Shown: positions 45,636 to 57,558 of the stretch, piece by piece | How the letters are laid out: every line of letters starts with the position of its first letter | Position numbering within the stretch: the first letter of the stretch is position 1 | Source: Linnemannia hyalina | Lineage: Eukaryota > Mortierellomycota > Mortierellomycetes > Mortierellales > Mortierellaceae | DNA length: 64,000 nt | Reading direction: 5' to 3' | Assembly (NCBI GenBank): GCA_019671135.1 | Contig: JAHRHY010000002.1 | Span: 2,294,001-2,358,000, forward strand | Notes under the pieces: generated by a model | Told to the model about the DNA's origin: nothing | The model's database searches: none | Seen by the model: only the letters and a program-made list of their open reading frames with translations | Translations under genes and position numbers: made by a program

Positions 45636-48600
45636 CTACGACCATGTCCTGACCAATCGCAGATCTTGCAGATCTTGCTGACCGCCCCACACCAAAGGTC
45701 CAACCACACCTCCCATTAAGAACGACAAATCCTTGAACAACACCTTCGCCCTTGCCACGGAATCCGGTAACGTCTCTCCCCATTCGATCACGTTCTTCAA
45801 ACCTTGGGTCGTTATGGAGGAGTAGCGGTGCAGGTACTCCAGAAGGATGGTTGTGTTTCCTGACGAGACGGAGGTGAGAGTGTTGAAGAAGAGGACGAAG
45901 GATTGGCGAAGATGGTGTTGATGTCCAGAGATGAGGATCGCGATACTGAAGAGAATGAATGTTGCAGCGAGGATAAGGAAAAGTGATTTGATGAGGGACT
46001 GGAAGGAGTAGAGGTCCTCTTGTTGAACCTTAGCTGGTGAAAGGGTGACAAGTGTGATTGGTTTGTGCGTTGGTGCTGCGTTGTTGCAGTTGCCGTTGCT
46101 ATCGATAGGAAGGAGAGGCCGCTCAATCTCATGTTGATCTTGGTCCTGGTTCTCCTGACAATCTACTCTTTGTTCTTTCACGAATTCTCCATCCACTGCA
46201 TCCATCCAATTCTCCTGTGGATCCTCCTGTTGTCCTTGCTGTGACTGCTCCTGCTCCTGCACTGACACTTGCACGCGAATCTGAGCCTGCGCCTGAACCG
46301 GTAGTGAGGATAGGGGACGTCGCCCCTCTTTGACCTCACACTCTTGCTGGGCGCAAGTCCGTCTCAGATTCTCAACCTCCTGACGCGACTCCTCCAACGC
46401 AAGCTCCAACAACTGTTTCTCCCTATTCGACAACGCTGCTTCCCGAATCGACGCAAACCCAATCTCTCTCTCCTACAAAGCCAAAGCACATATACAACAC
46501 ACACAAAAAAAAATCGTGTTTATAAATATCCACTTTCCATTTTCTTCAATGTTCCACAAGCGAAAACAAACACAGATCATATCTTATTACCTTGGCAAGT
46601 TCCAGTCGAAGCTCAAAGACAACTCGCTTCTGATCCAAAAGCTCAACCTCAGTCTCTTGACACTTCTCGATCACATCCGCCATGACCTGGACGAGTTGGT
46701 CGATATGGAGAGTGAGTTCTTGTTCTTGGTCTCGGAGGTGGGTCGCGGTTTCGGTCCAGTAGTGCAGCTGGGAGCGGATTGAGGTTAATTCGAGGGTCCG
46801 TGGGGAGATGCATGTGTTGTTGTTGTTTTCGTCTGTGGTCTTGGTGTGGGTTGTGGTTGTGGTGGTTGTGATGGTTGGTGGTACTTTGAGTGTGGCGGGG
46901 GCGGGTGGTGACTCGATAGGTGAGGTTGTAGTAGTGGGCGGAAAGGCAGTCACAGGAGCGAGTCGCAGTAGTACCGTTGATAGACAAGGAACCACAGCGT
47001 GGTCATAGCCACAACCACTCTCATCATCCTCCACAGTGCCAGCTGGCGGGTTCGGAGAATGAGGGAGTGCTAATGTCCGCGGATAAGGCGTGGGAGTAAG
47101 AGCAGTGACAGTAGCAGGAGCCGAGGTATCACCGCCGTCTCTGTGTTCCTTCTCGGTGCCGATGGGCACTCCCTCCAAGAAAGATTCGACCATCTGGATA
47201 GCATTCCACTCGGATAACGTCGACTTGGCGGTAAGGTTGGTGGTGGGTAGTACATCGAGAGACTCCTTGACACTGTTGTTATTGTTATCGTCGTCACCGG
47301 ATTCATCAGAAGAGTCATCCTCAGAATCGTCAATGAGTGTCAAATCATCATCGTCGTCGCTTCCTGTCCTGCTGGAGGGGATGACCTGGATCTCTTCCAT
47401 GAAGCGCACCCTCCGATGGGGAGAGTCTGTAGTGTCCTTGTCGAGTCGCTCTGCTTCCTGTATTTCCTCTTTGTCTGCGAAATCCGATGTAAAGTCCTCG
47501 ACTGACTCAGCAAGCTGCCAGTACCGACAATCCAGCTCGTCGCCATCTCCCGCAGACATCGGCCCTGGCCCTGACATCACCAACACCGGCCCTTCTCCCT
47601 CCACTACGACTCCTCCCGCCCTTTCATCTCTAGATCCTAGTCCATTTGTAACAATTGATAATTCTGCGTGCCGACTCTCCACCTCCCCAGACGGCGACGG
47701 AGAAGATGAGCCTTCATTACTCGCTGCTGCTGCGTAGCCTTGTTCCTGAAGATCGAGGAGTGGAGTATCAAGTCGACGGCTGCGGTCAGTTTCATCACGG
47801 CTTTTGGCAGAGATGGTCGAGAGCGAGAGTCGTGTTGGGTCCACCCCGTTCTCCATGGCGACCAGTTCTGGAGTCAGGTAGTGATGCTGTTGGAGAGTAT
47901 CGGTTGTGGGCATGATGGCGATCTTGGGTATAGGCGTGTCTGACGGAGATGTAAGGAGGTCGTGGGGAGTTAAGGAGGAAGATGAGGAGAGGAGGATCGT
48001 GTGCGGAGCGTGTGGAGACGCCTTATCTGTTTTGTTGATGGACGCCGTAGAATGAGCGTCGGTATGACTGTTACTGAGATTGAGATAGACCGGTGAGGGT
48101 AGATCATCGCACTGTAATATATTCCTATCCGCACCACTATCACTACTAGTGCTCCTATCCTCCTTACGCAAGGACTCTTCTTGCCGCTGCTGTTGTGAAG
48201 CAGAGGTGGCAATCATACTCAAGATTGGCAGGAACACAGAACTCGACCCCGAGAACGTCCTCACACCATCTCCCCCCTGCTGCTGTTGTTGATTCTGTAG
48301 CCGAATGTCAGAGACACAAGGTTGAGGCGACAGTTGAGAATGAGGAGTAGGGTGAGGGATATTCGATTCTGCACCAGCTTGCAGACCAACTCCGACACGA
48401 CTGCTGCACGGTGGGGAAGAAAAACACGACTTTGATGTGGCGGTGGTGAACAACTTTTGGTGGTGCTGTTGCTGATGCTGAGTGTGAGGGATGGTGAAGA
48501 GGGGGTTGCGAGATAGGGAATAAGGAGGGACGAAGGAGTGGACGGTGGATGGTTCGTTGATGAAGGGGCGTTGAAATGCGTATAAGGGGTTTGCTATCTC

Positions 48601-48819
48601 TTTTGTATTTTGTGTGTTGCTGGCTATTTTGTTTTGTTGATGGTGATGTTGATTTCCAAGGGGGATAGTGGGGACAGGGGTCATGTCTGTTGAAGGTGTG
48701 GTAGGTCTGTTGACACTGCTTGGAGAGATGGGGTGGAATAAGTGGGTGGGCGACGGTACGGTGGAGGAAGAAGACGAAGAAGAATAGAGAGCACCACTGT
48801 CAGAAGGAGCCTTGAGCAT
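45636..48819 (-). CDS. Ser/Thr-rich coiled-coil protein with C-terminal membrane segment, about 1,021 aa
   Basis: Two exons on the minus strand: 46591..48819 and 45636..46472 (intron 46473..46590). The join continues one heptad pattern (ELRLELAK|EREIGFASIREAAL). Residues 1-650 are low-complexity Ser/Pro/Thr/Gln with an acidic DDD/EDD patch. A coiled coil spans about residues 680-790, from QLHYWTETATHLRDQEQELT through ELALEESRQEVENLRR. A single strong hydrophobic helix (SLFLILAATFILFSIAILIS) lies about 110 residues from the C-terminus and is followed by a shorter mildly hydrophobic tail. This suggests an organelle-membrane tether or golgin-like anchor, but I do not recognise the family. I start at 48819 (MLKAPSDSG); the longer frame from 48927 begins with a T-rich stretch that looks like leader. 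Confidence 0.75.
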
Positions 48820-50136
48820 TGTTTCTTGAACCAAGAAATCAAAATTTGAGAGAAGGTGTGGGAGGAGAGAAGGTGAATGAAAAAAGAGAGGGAAAAAATG
48901 GTAAATGCCATACGTGGAGAGAATCAAATAGAGTACCTTCTTTCTGAAAACAACTAGAAAAGCATAAGCGTACGTGTATGTATGCCAGTCGAATGGTCGT
49001 GAAGGAGGGCGGGGCAGGTCGAAAACGGAACCATTGCAAGCACAAAAAAGCAGAGCAGACGCGTTTGTTGCCTAGATCGAACGGACGACATACCAGAGCT
49101 ATGTCATGACCTCCCTGCTCAAAATGTTGTATCCGAAATATTTGAACAGCCTGTGTCACTTTCCCTCCGTCATCTACCCGTGTCTAAATCCCAACATGGA
49201 TAATCAGGCACGCTCATTTTCAACCCCCGAACATCCGGATAGCTAACGATGGTGATGGTCAGTCAGGGTATGCTGTGGACATTCTGGTGATAATGGCAGA
49301 CAAGTCATGAACCCATAATTACATCTGTCCATCCAACATTTTTTTGATCAGTCAGACCAACAAGGTTGGTGATGGGACCTGAGAGAGCAGTACGAACGAT
49401 CAATGTGAGCCTTGGAATGATTGATCAACAGTGAATACTGTGCCACAATAAGAGCAAACCGTAGGAAAGAGAGTAGAAAGAACGCAGTGGGTAGGAGCAC
49501 TGACCACCTTATGAAAAAAAAACTAAGCCCACTCGTCACCTTGTTCTCGAATTTCGGGTCCGGTATGCCACAGCCTGATCCGTTACGAAGGGAGCAACGC
49601 TGCAAATGAGGTGCAGTTGAGACAAAGGTCGGAGCCAAAGTTTACTCAGGTATGTGAGAGTATGCTGTTGATGTGGGTGAGTGACCTCCATGCATGCGCA
49701 ATTGCCACAAATATACAACCACACGCATTCCTCTCCAGGCAGTAAACCATGAAGGGGGCGGTTAATGCTAAAATGGACGAGGGAAAAACAGGAGAGAGGG
49801 GAAGCAGGATGATATGCGAACGGCACATGGGCCACCCTTGTCAGCAGTATGTCTCTTCTTGAACGACGTTATTGTCTTACACCTCCTCTCTCCCCCTGTG
49901 CACAATGACGAACCATTCCTTTCTCTCTTTCTTTATGACTTTTTATCTGTGAGGTAATTTTTTTACTTGGGCTTCCGGACCGTGTTGCTTTCGGTCTTCA
50001 CTTACTCCCTCAGCCCTCTACCCACAACCCCTTGCCCCCCCTCCTCTCTCAGTCTTTCCTTCGGTCTCCTAGTCCAAAAGTACAAATGCCCGTCTCTCAC
50101 ACACTTGGATCGAATGACAACTCATCTGAACTCAAT

Positions 50137-50160
50137 CAGACAGACAGACAGACAGACAGA
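50137..50160 (+). repeat. (CAGA)6 microsatellite
   Basis: Six perfect CAGA units, followed by degenerate units. Confidence 0.9.
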
Positions 50161-50432
50161 CGGGCAAACAGACCAGAGCAGGAAGGTGTACAAAAAACAA
50201 GGGCTCACTCAACCTTTTAGGGTCTACATGTACCACTATCCATTCGATATGTCTCATTAACCAATCCGGGAGAGAATTGGGGCATGCGCCATCTTCGACA
50301 GTATGTTTGTTGGTTTTTGGGTGTTGACAAATACAACAGTAAACATGTGTGCCTAGACCTCTTTTTCTTTGATTGTTTTAGGTAGTCGTTTGTGTTCTCG
50401 TTTTCCCAAAAATAAAACGGGATTCCAGTCTT

Positions 50433-50460
50433 GACAGACAGACAGACAGACAGACAGACA
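50433..50460 (+). repeat. (GACA)7 microsatellite
   Basis: Seven perfect GACA units about 270 bp from the first CAGA array, in the same orientation. Confidence 0.9.
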
Positions 50461-51853
50461 AATGGACGGACAAAACAGATGAGCAGTTTTGCCTGTCTGT
50501 TTGTCCACAGGCACAACTCAAAGCCAGAGGGATCCTCTCCTCTTCTCTCTTCTTGCCTGCTGCAACTGTGTAACCTCCTTCACTAGCCCAACCTCCACTT
50601 TCTCCCCTATCCTCATATGATCTAGATCAAAGAAAGAGAAAGATACGTTTTCTGCTTCCAATTGGTTCTTTCTTGGTCCATATCGTGTGTTTTATTTGTT
50701 GTGGTGAGAGTGAAGCTGGGTCTCAAAACATTCACCCCTCTTGACATCTTGACTGGCAAGACAAGACAAAACAAACAACCACACTTCTTCCTTTTTCATT
50801 TGCTCGTCTGGCCTGGCACACGCGAAATAGCACCAAAAGAAACAAGCAACTCGTGTGCTTAGAACAGAGACAAGTTCTACATGTAGAAAGGGATGATACA
50901 CTTTGTTGACGGAATCGAGAAAAGGAGGGAAAAAAGAAAGCTAAAAGGACGAGAGCACTAAAAAAGCATAAACTCAACAAACAAACAGACGGACGAAAAG
51001 GGAGACATGTTTCTTCGAGACGTTTTTCGGATCCGAGGTTTTTGAAGTAAAAAAAAAAAAAAAAAGACGAGGATGCGAGTGAGTGAGCACGTTATTGGTT
51101 ACCCCTGATTGCGAATGCCTTTTCTTTCGTCGTTTTTTTGTTCATATTTTCTTGGTCAAGGACAAGGACAGAATAACCGTAATTGTCCTTGCCACAAACC
51201 TGTTGTGCAGAATTGAAGCCGGCTAGCTCGTTAATAAGCCTCTTCCCTTCTGGCTGTGGATGGCGCCAAAAGTCTGTAGCGTAGCGTAGCGTGTGGGCTG
51301 ATGCATCTTTTTTCTTTTCTATATTTTTCTTTAGTGTCCTTGTCCTTGGCAATAGGAATGGAAGGCTCAATGGCGAGATGTAATCCTGGTCAAAAAGGGG
51401 GAGGACGTTTGTCATTTGTCTTTGAATTCTTATGCGTTCTGTTGCATCTGGCTTCAAAAGTTATCGAAAGACTCACCGCCACAGCCTGGTTGCTTGGCAA
51501 ATGAACAGAGAGGAAAATAGAAGTGAGCAGTGAGGGTTGATCGAAAGAAGCAAGTGCAAGGCCAAGAGAAAAGAGGGCTTATTCATGACAGACAGACTTG
51601 TGTACTATTATCGATGCACATGCACACGAGATGAGGAAGAAAGAGAGAGAGAGATAGAGAGAGGAGAGCAAAAAGAAGGAGCGACAGACAAAATCGTAAA
51701 GGGACCGATGGCTAAACCAGGTGTGAGAGCAAAATAGAACAGGAAGGAAAAAAAAGTAGGGGTAGCCGATTGCCTGGCATTGTTTGTTGTTATGTCTGTC
51801 TACGTTAGTCCTCTTATGGGCTGAGCAGTGGGCAAGTGGACAGCGGACAATTG

Positions 51854-51860
51854 TATAAAA
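51854..51860 (+). promoter_or_regulatory. TATA box of the Ser-rich protein gene
   Basis: TATAAAA lies about 30-40 bp before the start of a long pyrimidine-rich leader. This would give a 5' leader of about 800 nt before the ATG at 52686, with upstream ATGs (one at 52461 in the same frame). Confidence 0.45.
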
Positions 51861-52685
51861 ATGAAGGAACCCCCAAGACCAACAAACTAATTCAACCTTC
51901 CTTCTTTCTCTCACTTTACTTCTCTCCAACTACCTTACGACCTTATCTCTCTTCTTCTTCCCTCTCTCCCTTCGACCTCACTTCAATTCACCATCGCTAC
52001 CCTCCTCTCTTCTCAAAGTCCCTCGCTGCAACCTTACACCTTTCGCCTTTCCTTTTGTCCCCATTGCTAACTATCTCCGTTGTCAAAGCATCATCCACCC
52101 CTTCCCTCCTTACATATACACCTTTTCTCGTCACTCTCTCCTCACTTGCGCGCCCATCTATTAGCACTCTCTATCTCTTTCCCACTCTCCTTCCTGCACA
52201 CTCCAGCCATCGTTATCCCCTTCCCCTCCAACTCAATTTGAACGAATCCCTACAACACAACTTGCATTACATCCCGCCCGTTTATTTCTTCTTGTTGGTC
52301 ACTCCACCCACTTCTTTTTCTCTTTTACACTTCTTCTTTTCCAACCAACAACAACCTATCCCTTCCCAATCGACGCCGTTCATTTGCATCTCTTCATCCA
52401 CGCAGCGTACATTCCTCTCCCCCTCTTTCTTCCGGCTGAACATATCCCATCATCATAGCAATGGAGGTCTGCAATTGTCACACAAGGTTTGTCGCTGCAT
52501 CCTTTTTCATTTTGCATTTCATATCACATATCATTTATCAACAGCATTCATTTCGTATTACACAGAAACACCTTGACATCAAGGACAAAGCCTTCAATTA
52601 CTCACCATCCTCGCTCGTCCCTCTCTTTCACATCCATTCTCTTTCTTCATCGAACTCTCTCTTTTTCGTACCACAAAACAGAAAC

Positions 52686-53840
52686 ATGTCGTTCCTCGAT
52701 GAGATATTTGGCACAGACGGACGAAAACACAAGGACGAAGGGATCTGGAACTGGGTCAAGAACCAGCGCATCAAGCGCAAACTCAAGAAGGCCGAACAGG
52801 CCGCTGCTCTGCACAACAACCACCCCACAACACCCCCTGTTAGTTCCACGTTCTCATCTGCATCCTCTGCGACAGGCGGCCATACCCATACCCATACTCA
52901 CAACCTTTACTACCATCAACACCACCACCCCGAGTCCACACAACATACTCGCCCTCTCTCGGTGAGCTCTGCAGCCAGCACCTCCCACGCGTCCTTTTAT
53001 TGCTCCCCACGATCGCCTACTTCTACCTTCACTCCTTCAACCACCCCCTCTACTGCCTACTCTTCCCCTCGCGACAGCGCCTACTTTCGACGACCTGCCT
53101 CTGTCAACTCTTCCACGACCACAGCAGTAGGATCAACAACGCCGCCCATGGACGTCTACAACAGTCCAAAGGCACACCAGCTGCCCTACACACATTCCAG
53201 GCAGAGAGCCCAAAGTACCTTCACCTTGCCCGCCATGATCATCGAGTCGTCGTCAGCACCAAGGAGGAGTACATCCTCTCGGCAACAGCGATCTCAGCAC
53301 TCTGACGATTATCGTCAGAGCTATAACCCTCGCTCTCAACATATCAATGGCTACTATGATGATGATGAGGGACCCATTCGGCGCTCAGCCTCGTCTAGAT
53401 CGGCACCCACCTGCTACTACTCCCAGTCCCAGCCTCAGTTCCAGTCTCGCCACCTTCAGCAACAGCAAATGGAGGATGAAGACTATGCGAACCTGTGCAG
53501 TATTGAGTCACTTTCCAACTCTGGCCAGTCGTCGCCGTACAACAGCAGCAGTGGGAGCACCAGTAGTAGCAGTAGCAATAAGGGGAAGGGAATCCAACGA
53601 GAACGAGACCAAGAAGAGACTATTGACGAGATCACGGAGGTCGACGACGAGGACTCGAGCATTGGGGCTGATTCCATCCTGTCCTCCCCCTCTTCCACCA
53701 CCAATCCCGGTCGTCGTCGTAGTATGGTGATGGTTGTTGATGATGGTAGTGACAGTAGTACTCCCCAGGCGGCGAGACGGAGGAGTGAGTCGACCCTTTC
53801 CTTCCACCACAAGAAGGAAGATGGTTGGTGGTGGGAGTAA
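52686..53840 (+). CDS. Ser-rich disordered protein with basic N-terminal helix, 384 aa
   Basis: Starts MSFLDEIFG; the frame is open from an upstream ATG at 52461, but that extension reads like translated leader. Residues about 17-38 (GIWNWVKNQRIKRKLKKAEQ) form a basic amphipathic helix. The rest is Ser/Thr/Pro/His/Gln low complexity with RRS and SSRQ phosphosite-like motifs, a DDDEG patch, and an acidic segment near the end (ETIDEITEVDDEDSS). It ends KKEDGWWWE. No domain recognised; a phosphoregulated adaptor or nuclear factor is possible, but nothing shows it. Confidence 0.65.
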   Translation: MSFLDEIFGTDGRKHKDEGIWNWVKNQRIKRKLKKAEQAAALHNNHPTTPPVSSTFSSASSATGGHTHTHTHNLYYHQHHHPESTQHTRPLSVSSAASTSHASFYCSPRSPTSTFTPSTTPSTAYSSPRDSAYFRRPASVNSSTTTAVGSTTPPMDVYNSPKAHQLPYTHSRQRAQSTFTLPAMIIESSSAPRRSTSSRQQRSQHSDDYRQSYNPRSQHINGYYDDDEGPIRRSASSRSAPTCYYSQSQPQFQSRHLQQQQMEDEDYANLCSIESLSNSGQSSPYNSSSGSTSSSSSNKGKGIQRERDQEETIDEITEVDDEDSSIGADSILSSPSSTTNPGRRRSMVMVVDDGSDSSTPQAARRRSESTLSFHHKKEDGWWWE

Positions 53841-54652
53841 AATTCGCCGAATCTCCTTTTCCTTTATTCTTTCGGCCATTGCCCTATTGTACACCCTTCC
53901 CTTTTTTCGCATTCTTAGTTAATACAACATTCTTAATACTTTCTTCTACACATCCTAATCATCCAAAAATAATAATAATAAAAGGCACAGTTTTGCTATG
54001 TCTGCCTAGACCATTCAGAAAAACTATCGCATCGCGTGAGAGAAACGTAGCTAGAGGTGTGTATGATTCTTCCCCACATTGTCAGAGGAGCATTGACTTT
54101 AGCACGACACCTGGTAAATGGAGAGAAGGAAATGTGAGGCCTTCTCGCGTGTCAATCCGGAGTATGTGTGAGAACGTTGATACACCCTTCAAACCGTAGT
54201 TCGTTCTGACAAAAACAACAAAATAAGAAAGGCATTGAGCCCTTTGGAACAATATCAGGAACAGAACAACAACATCCACCTTTGTGACACCTTTTGTCAC
54301 ATCGTTGTAGCTCTTGTTGCTTTTGTGCACACACGCCTTGACAAGTATCAAGTAGTTTCACCCGTTCACAAGCATAATGAGACAACCAAGGCACCAAACA
54401 ATACATTAAGGGCCTTTGTATTATTCGTTCTCAACCAATCCACGTATCACCAAACGCATAAAAACAGCGCGGCATCAAGTTCTGCCTTTCCCAAGTCCAG
54501 CGCAGACACAGAGTGACACCAAAAAGAAGACAAGTCCCGTTTTTCTTCCTGTCTCTCATCATCTCCGCACTCCTCCTTTCCATCATCCCACTTCCTGCAC
54601 CCTTCCAGACTTCCTCCTTTCTCTCCTCTCCACCTTCACTCAGAAGCAGATA
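53841..54652. other. Intergenic before LCB1
   Basis: No gene supported. The last 120 bp before the LCB1 start are CT-rich. Confidence 0.55.
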
Positions 54653-57368
54653 ATGGACAACCCTATCTTGGCCGCTGTGAACCAGACGCTCCAGGCCTCG
54701 TCCCGAGTGATTGAGGCCATCCCCGGTTCAGAGATCGTCATCAACTACATCAAGAACTCGTACCAGAACGATCCATTCCGTGTTGTCCTCGAGCTTGGTC
54801 TTGCCGTCTTTGCCGTCAAGTATATGCTTTCGAAGAAGTATCGTATTGATCCCAGCCATATCAAGCTGACCGAGAAGGTATGTCACAACGGCAAGGACAC
54901 TGGGCGAACAAAGAGAAGTGATCAGGGATTCTTTCTCCGGTTTCTTGGAGAAAGAGAGGAAAAAAAGATGTGATTGCGAGTGTAAGGAGCAAAAGGGGTT
55001 CAAGGGCAGAGAACAAGGGACGATGGAAACTGATCTTTTGTTGTGTTCTTTCTTGCGCGATTGTTGTTGTTTTTGTACTTTAGGAAATCGATGAGCTCGT
55101 CGCGGAATGGCAACCAGAGCCATTGGTCCAGCCTTTGTCAGACATTCAGCGGATGGAGTTGGAGAAGACCCAGGTCATTGTTGGGTAACGTCTTTCCCCC
55201 TTCCTCTCCTTTCCATGCAGCATGCATACTTTGAACTCGCTGGCCGGATAATGCAATTGGCGACAGAAAGGGTCCCTCCGTCCCCTACGGCCCACGCCAC
55301 CATCACTTCGCTCCACATACACACACACATACACCGTCAGCATCCAGGAAGGCCCCTATCAGTCAATTGTCGCTGTTACACTGAAAACTAATGCCGAACT
55401 GGACCTTCCTTTTTCTCTCTATTATTTTGTTGGTCGGTTTTCTGTCCTGTAGCCATCAGGGACCCAAGCCCAAGATGCTCTCGTCAGGAAAGAACCTTCT
55501 CAACCTCGCCAGTACCAACTTCCTCGGATACATTAACAACGAAGACATTAAGGTATGTATAATCTTTTATCTTACTCGTGTGCGTGGTGGTTGATGGGTT
55601 CCGGCCGAATATGGTTCCTGGAAAATGTCGATCGTGTGCCTCCGTTCAGCGGGAACGCAATTTTCATTTGTGACGGTAATTGAACCCATTGGACATCTCA
55701 AGGTCGGGAATGCTGACCCGGATCTTTTTTATTATTACAACTTTGTAGGAGAAGGCCATTGAGACTCTGCGCAACTATGGTCTCGGATCCTGCGGACCCC
55801 CCGGTTTCTACGGTACCCTTGGTAAGTCCTTTGGCCTAACAAACTTCCAACACTTTCGCGTCCCTTTCGAATCAATCGCGATTTACAACTCTTTTTTTTT
55901 TTTCCACCGTGGTTACTCATTCTTGTTATGCCCCTAATTGAATTGAAATAGATGTTCACATCAACTTGGAAAGGGATATTGCTCGCTTCTTGGGCACCGA
56001 GAAGACTATCATCTACTCCCAGAACTTCTCGACCATCTCCTCTGTCATTGCTGCCTTCTTGAAGCGTGGAGATATTATTGTTGCGTAAGTTTTCTTATGC
56101 ATGTTGTTCCGAAACCAGGAGTTTGCGCAGCGTCGGGGACAAGCAAGCAAGCAAACGGGATGATGTGGGCTGTTACGATTGCAGATATACACAACCATTT
56201 GTCTCATATTCTAACTCGTTTATCTATTCCCAATTGGTATATGTGCGATAGTGATGATGGCTGCAACTTCGCTATTCAAAAGGGTACCCAGATTTCGCGC
56301 TCCAACATCAAGTGGTTCAAGCATAACGATATGGCCGATTTGGAACGCGTCCTCGAGTCCATCAAGAAAGAGACCGCCACCGTACGCTTCGTTGTTTTTA
56401 TGTGCCTTTTTATGGACTTGGTTTAGAATCAACCGCAGTAACATGTATTAACGCACTGTATTATTTTCGTCTTGTGGCAATAGAGCAAGAAGAGACCATT
56501 GACTCGTCGGTTCATTGTGACAGAGGGTTTGTTCCAGAACTATGGAGATATCGCACCACTGGACAAGATTATGGAATTGAAGGAAAAGTACAAGTACCGT
56601 GTGATCCTGGACGAGAGCAACTCCTTTGGAATCTTGGGTAAGAATGGCCGTGGTTTGACAGAGGTGTTCAACATCTCGCCCAAGCGTGTTGATATGATTA
56701 TTGGATCGATGGCCACCGCCCTCTCGGGAACCGGAGGATTCTGTGCAGGATCCAAGGAGGTTGTGGAGCATCAGCGCCTTTCCGGTCAGGCTTTCGTCTT
56801 CTCGGCGGCCATGCCTGCCATGTTGGCCGTCTGCGCGTCGGAGGCGATCAAGATCTTGGAGACGCCCGAGAAGGGCAACAAACTGTTGAAGGATATGAAC
56901 GATAATGCGGCTGCTTTCAGAAATGTGGTTGTCTCGGCCCCTCAGGCGATTGAAGTCAGCTCCGATGTTGGATCGCCTATCTTGCACCTCCGTTTCCCTA
57001 AGAATGCTCTCTCTGCTGCTGGTATCACTACTCGGGATGAGGAGAAGTATCTCCTCCAGGAGATTGTCGATGAGGTAAAACCATCTCTGTTTTGTACTGT
57101 TTTTAATGGGGCTTTGTTGGTGTTGTCTCATCATACTTTGACCACTGACATCCTCCTTTTCTGTCTCTCCACTCCCATACAACAATAGGTCGCGGTGAAG
57201 GACGGCTTGTTGATCACGAGGGCGAAGTACGTCGAGAACCAGGAAATGTTCCTCCCTCGCCCCTCGATCCGTATCTCGATCTGCGCTACCCATACCCGCA
57301 AGGATGTCGAGAAGGCCGCCCAGGCCATCAAGGCTTCCTTTGTCAAGGCCATCTCCAAGCGCAAGTAA
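54653..57368 (+). CDS. LCB1: Serine palmitoyltransferase subunit 1 (LCB1), 510 aa
   Basis: Eight exons: 54653..54877, 55084..55184, 55453..55552, 55749..55821, 55952..56084, 56252..56381, 56484..57074, 57189..57368. All joins keep the fold-type I aminotransferase sequence. LCB1 pairs with LCB2 in the ER membrane to condense serine with palmitoyl-CoA, the first step of sphingolipid synthesis. One membrane helix lies near residues 42-62 ([18 protein letters not shown]). Landmarks are [31 protein letters not shown]-type [18 protein letters not shown] and the segment [13 protein letters not shown], where LCB2 would carry the PLP lysine. Its absence identifies the non-catalytic LCB1 subunit. The Cys in GSCGPPG corresponds to the residue mutated in human SPTLC1 neuropathy. 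Length is normal for the family. Confidence 0.96.
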
Positions 57369-57558
57369 ACCCTTCAACCCGCCCAAACACGCAGCAAACA
57401 AAGCAAAACGCATATGTTAGATATTTTTTAATTATTACTTTCTCTTTTCTTTCCTCTTATCGTTCACACCGTAATATTCTTATTCTGCTCGGGAAAAAAT
57501 AAACACCCGTCTTTATTCTCTTCATCGTTTCTAAGGTGGTTGTGGGAGGAAGAGGCTT

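Larger units (their letters stand above)
48820..52685. other. About 3.9 kb intergenic with CAGA repeats and CT-rich leader
   Basis: No gene supported. It contains two CAGA microsatellites, a poly-A run near 51050-51065, a GA run near 51645-51662, a TATA box at 51854 and a pyrimidine-rich leader at about 51890-52440 before the gene at 52686. Confidence 0.5.

Noticed and set aside
48820..48927. N-terminal extension of the minus-strand coiled-coil gene (start at 48927)
   Set aside because: The 36 extra residues are phenylalanine- and leucine-rich translation of a T-rich leader; the ATG at 48819 is a better start.
52461..52685. Extended start for the Ser-rich protein
   Set aside because: It is in frame but reads like translated 5' leader; MSFLDEIFG at 52686 opens the ordered helix.
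56448..57413. 321-residue minus-strand frame over LCB1
   Set aside because: Antisense shadow of conserved LCB1 exons.
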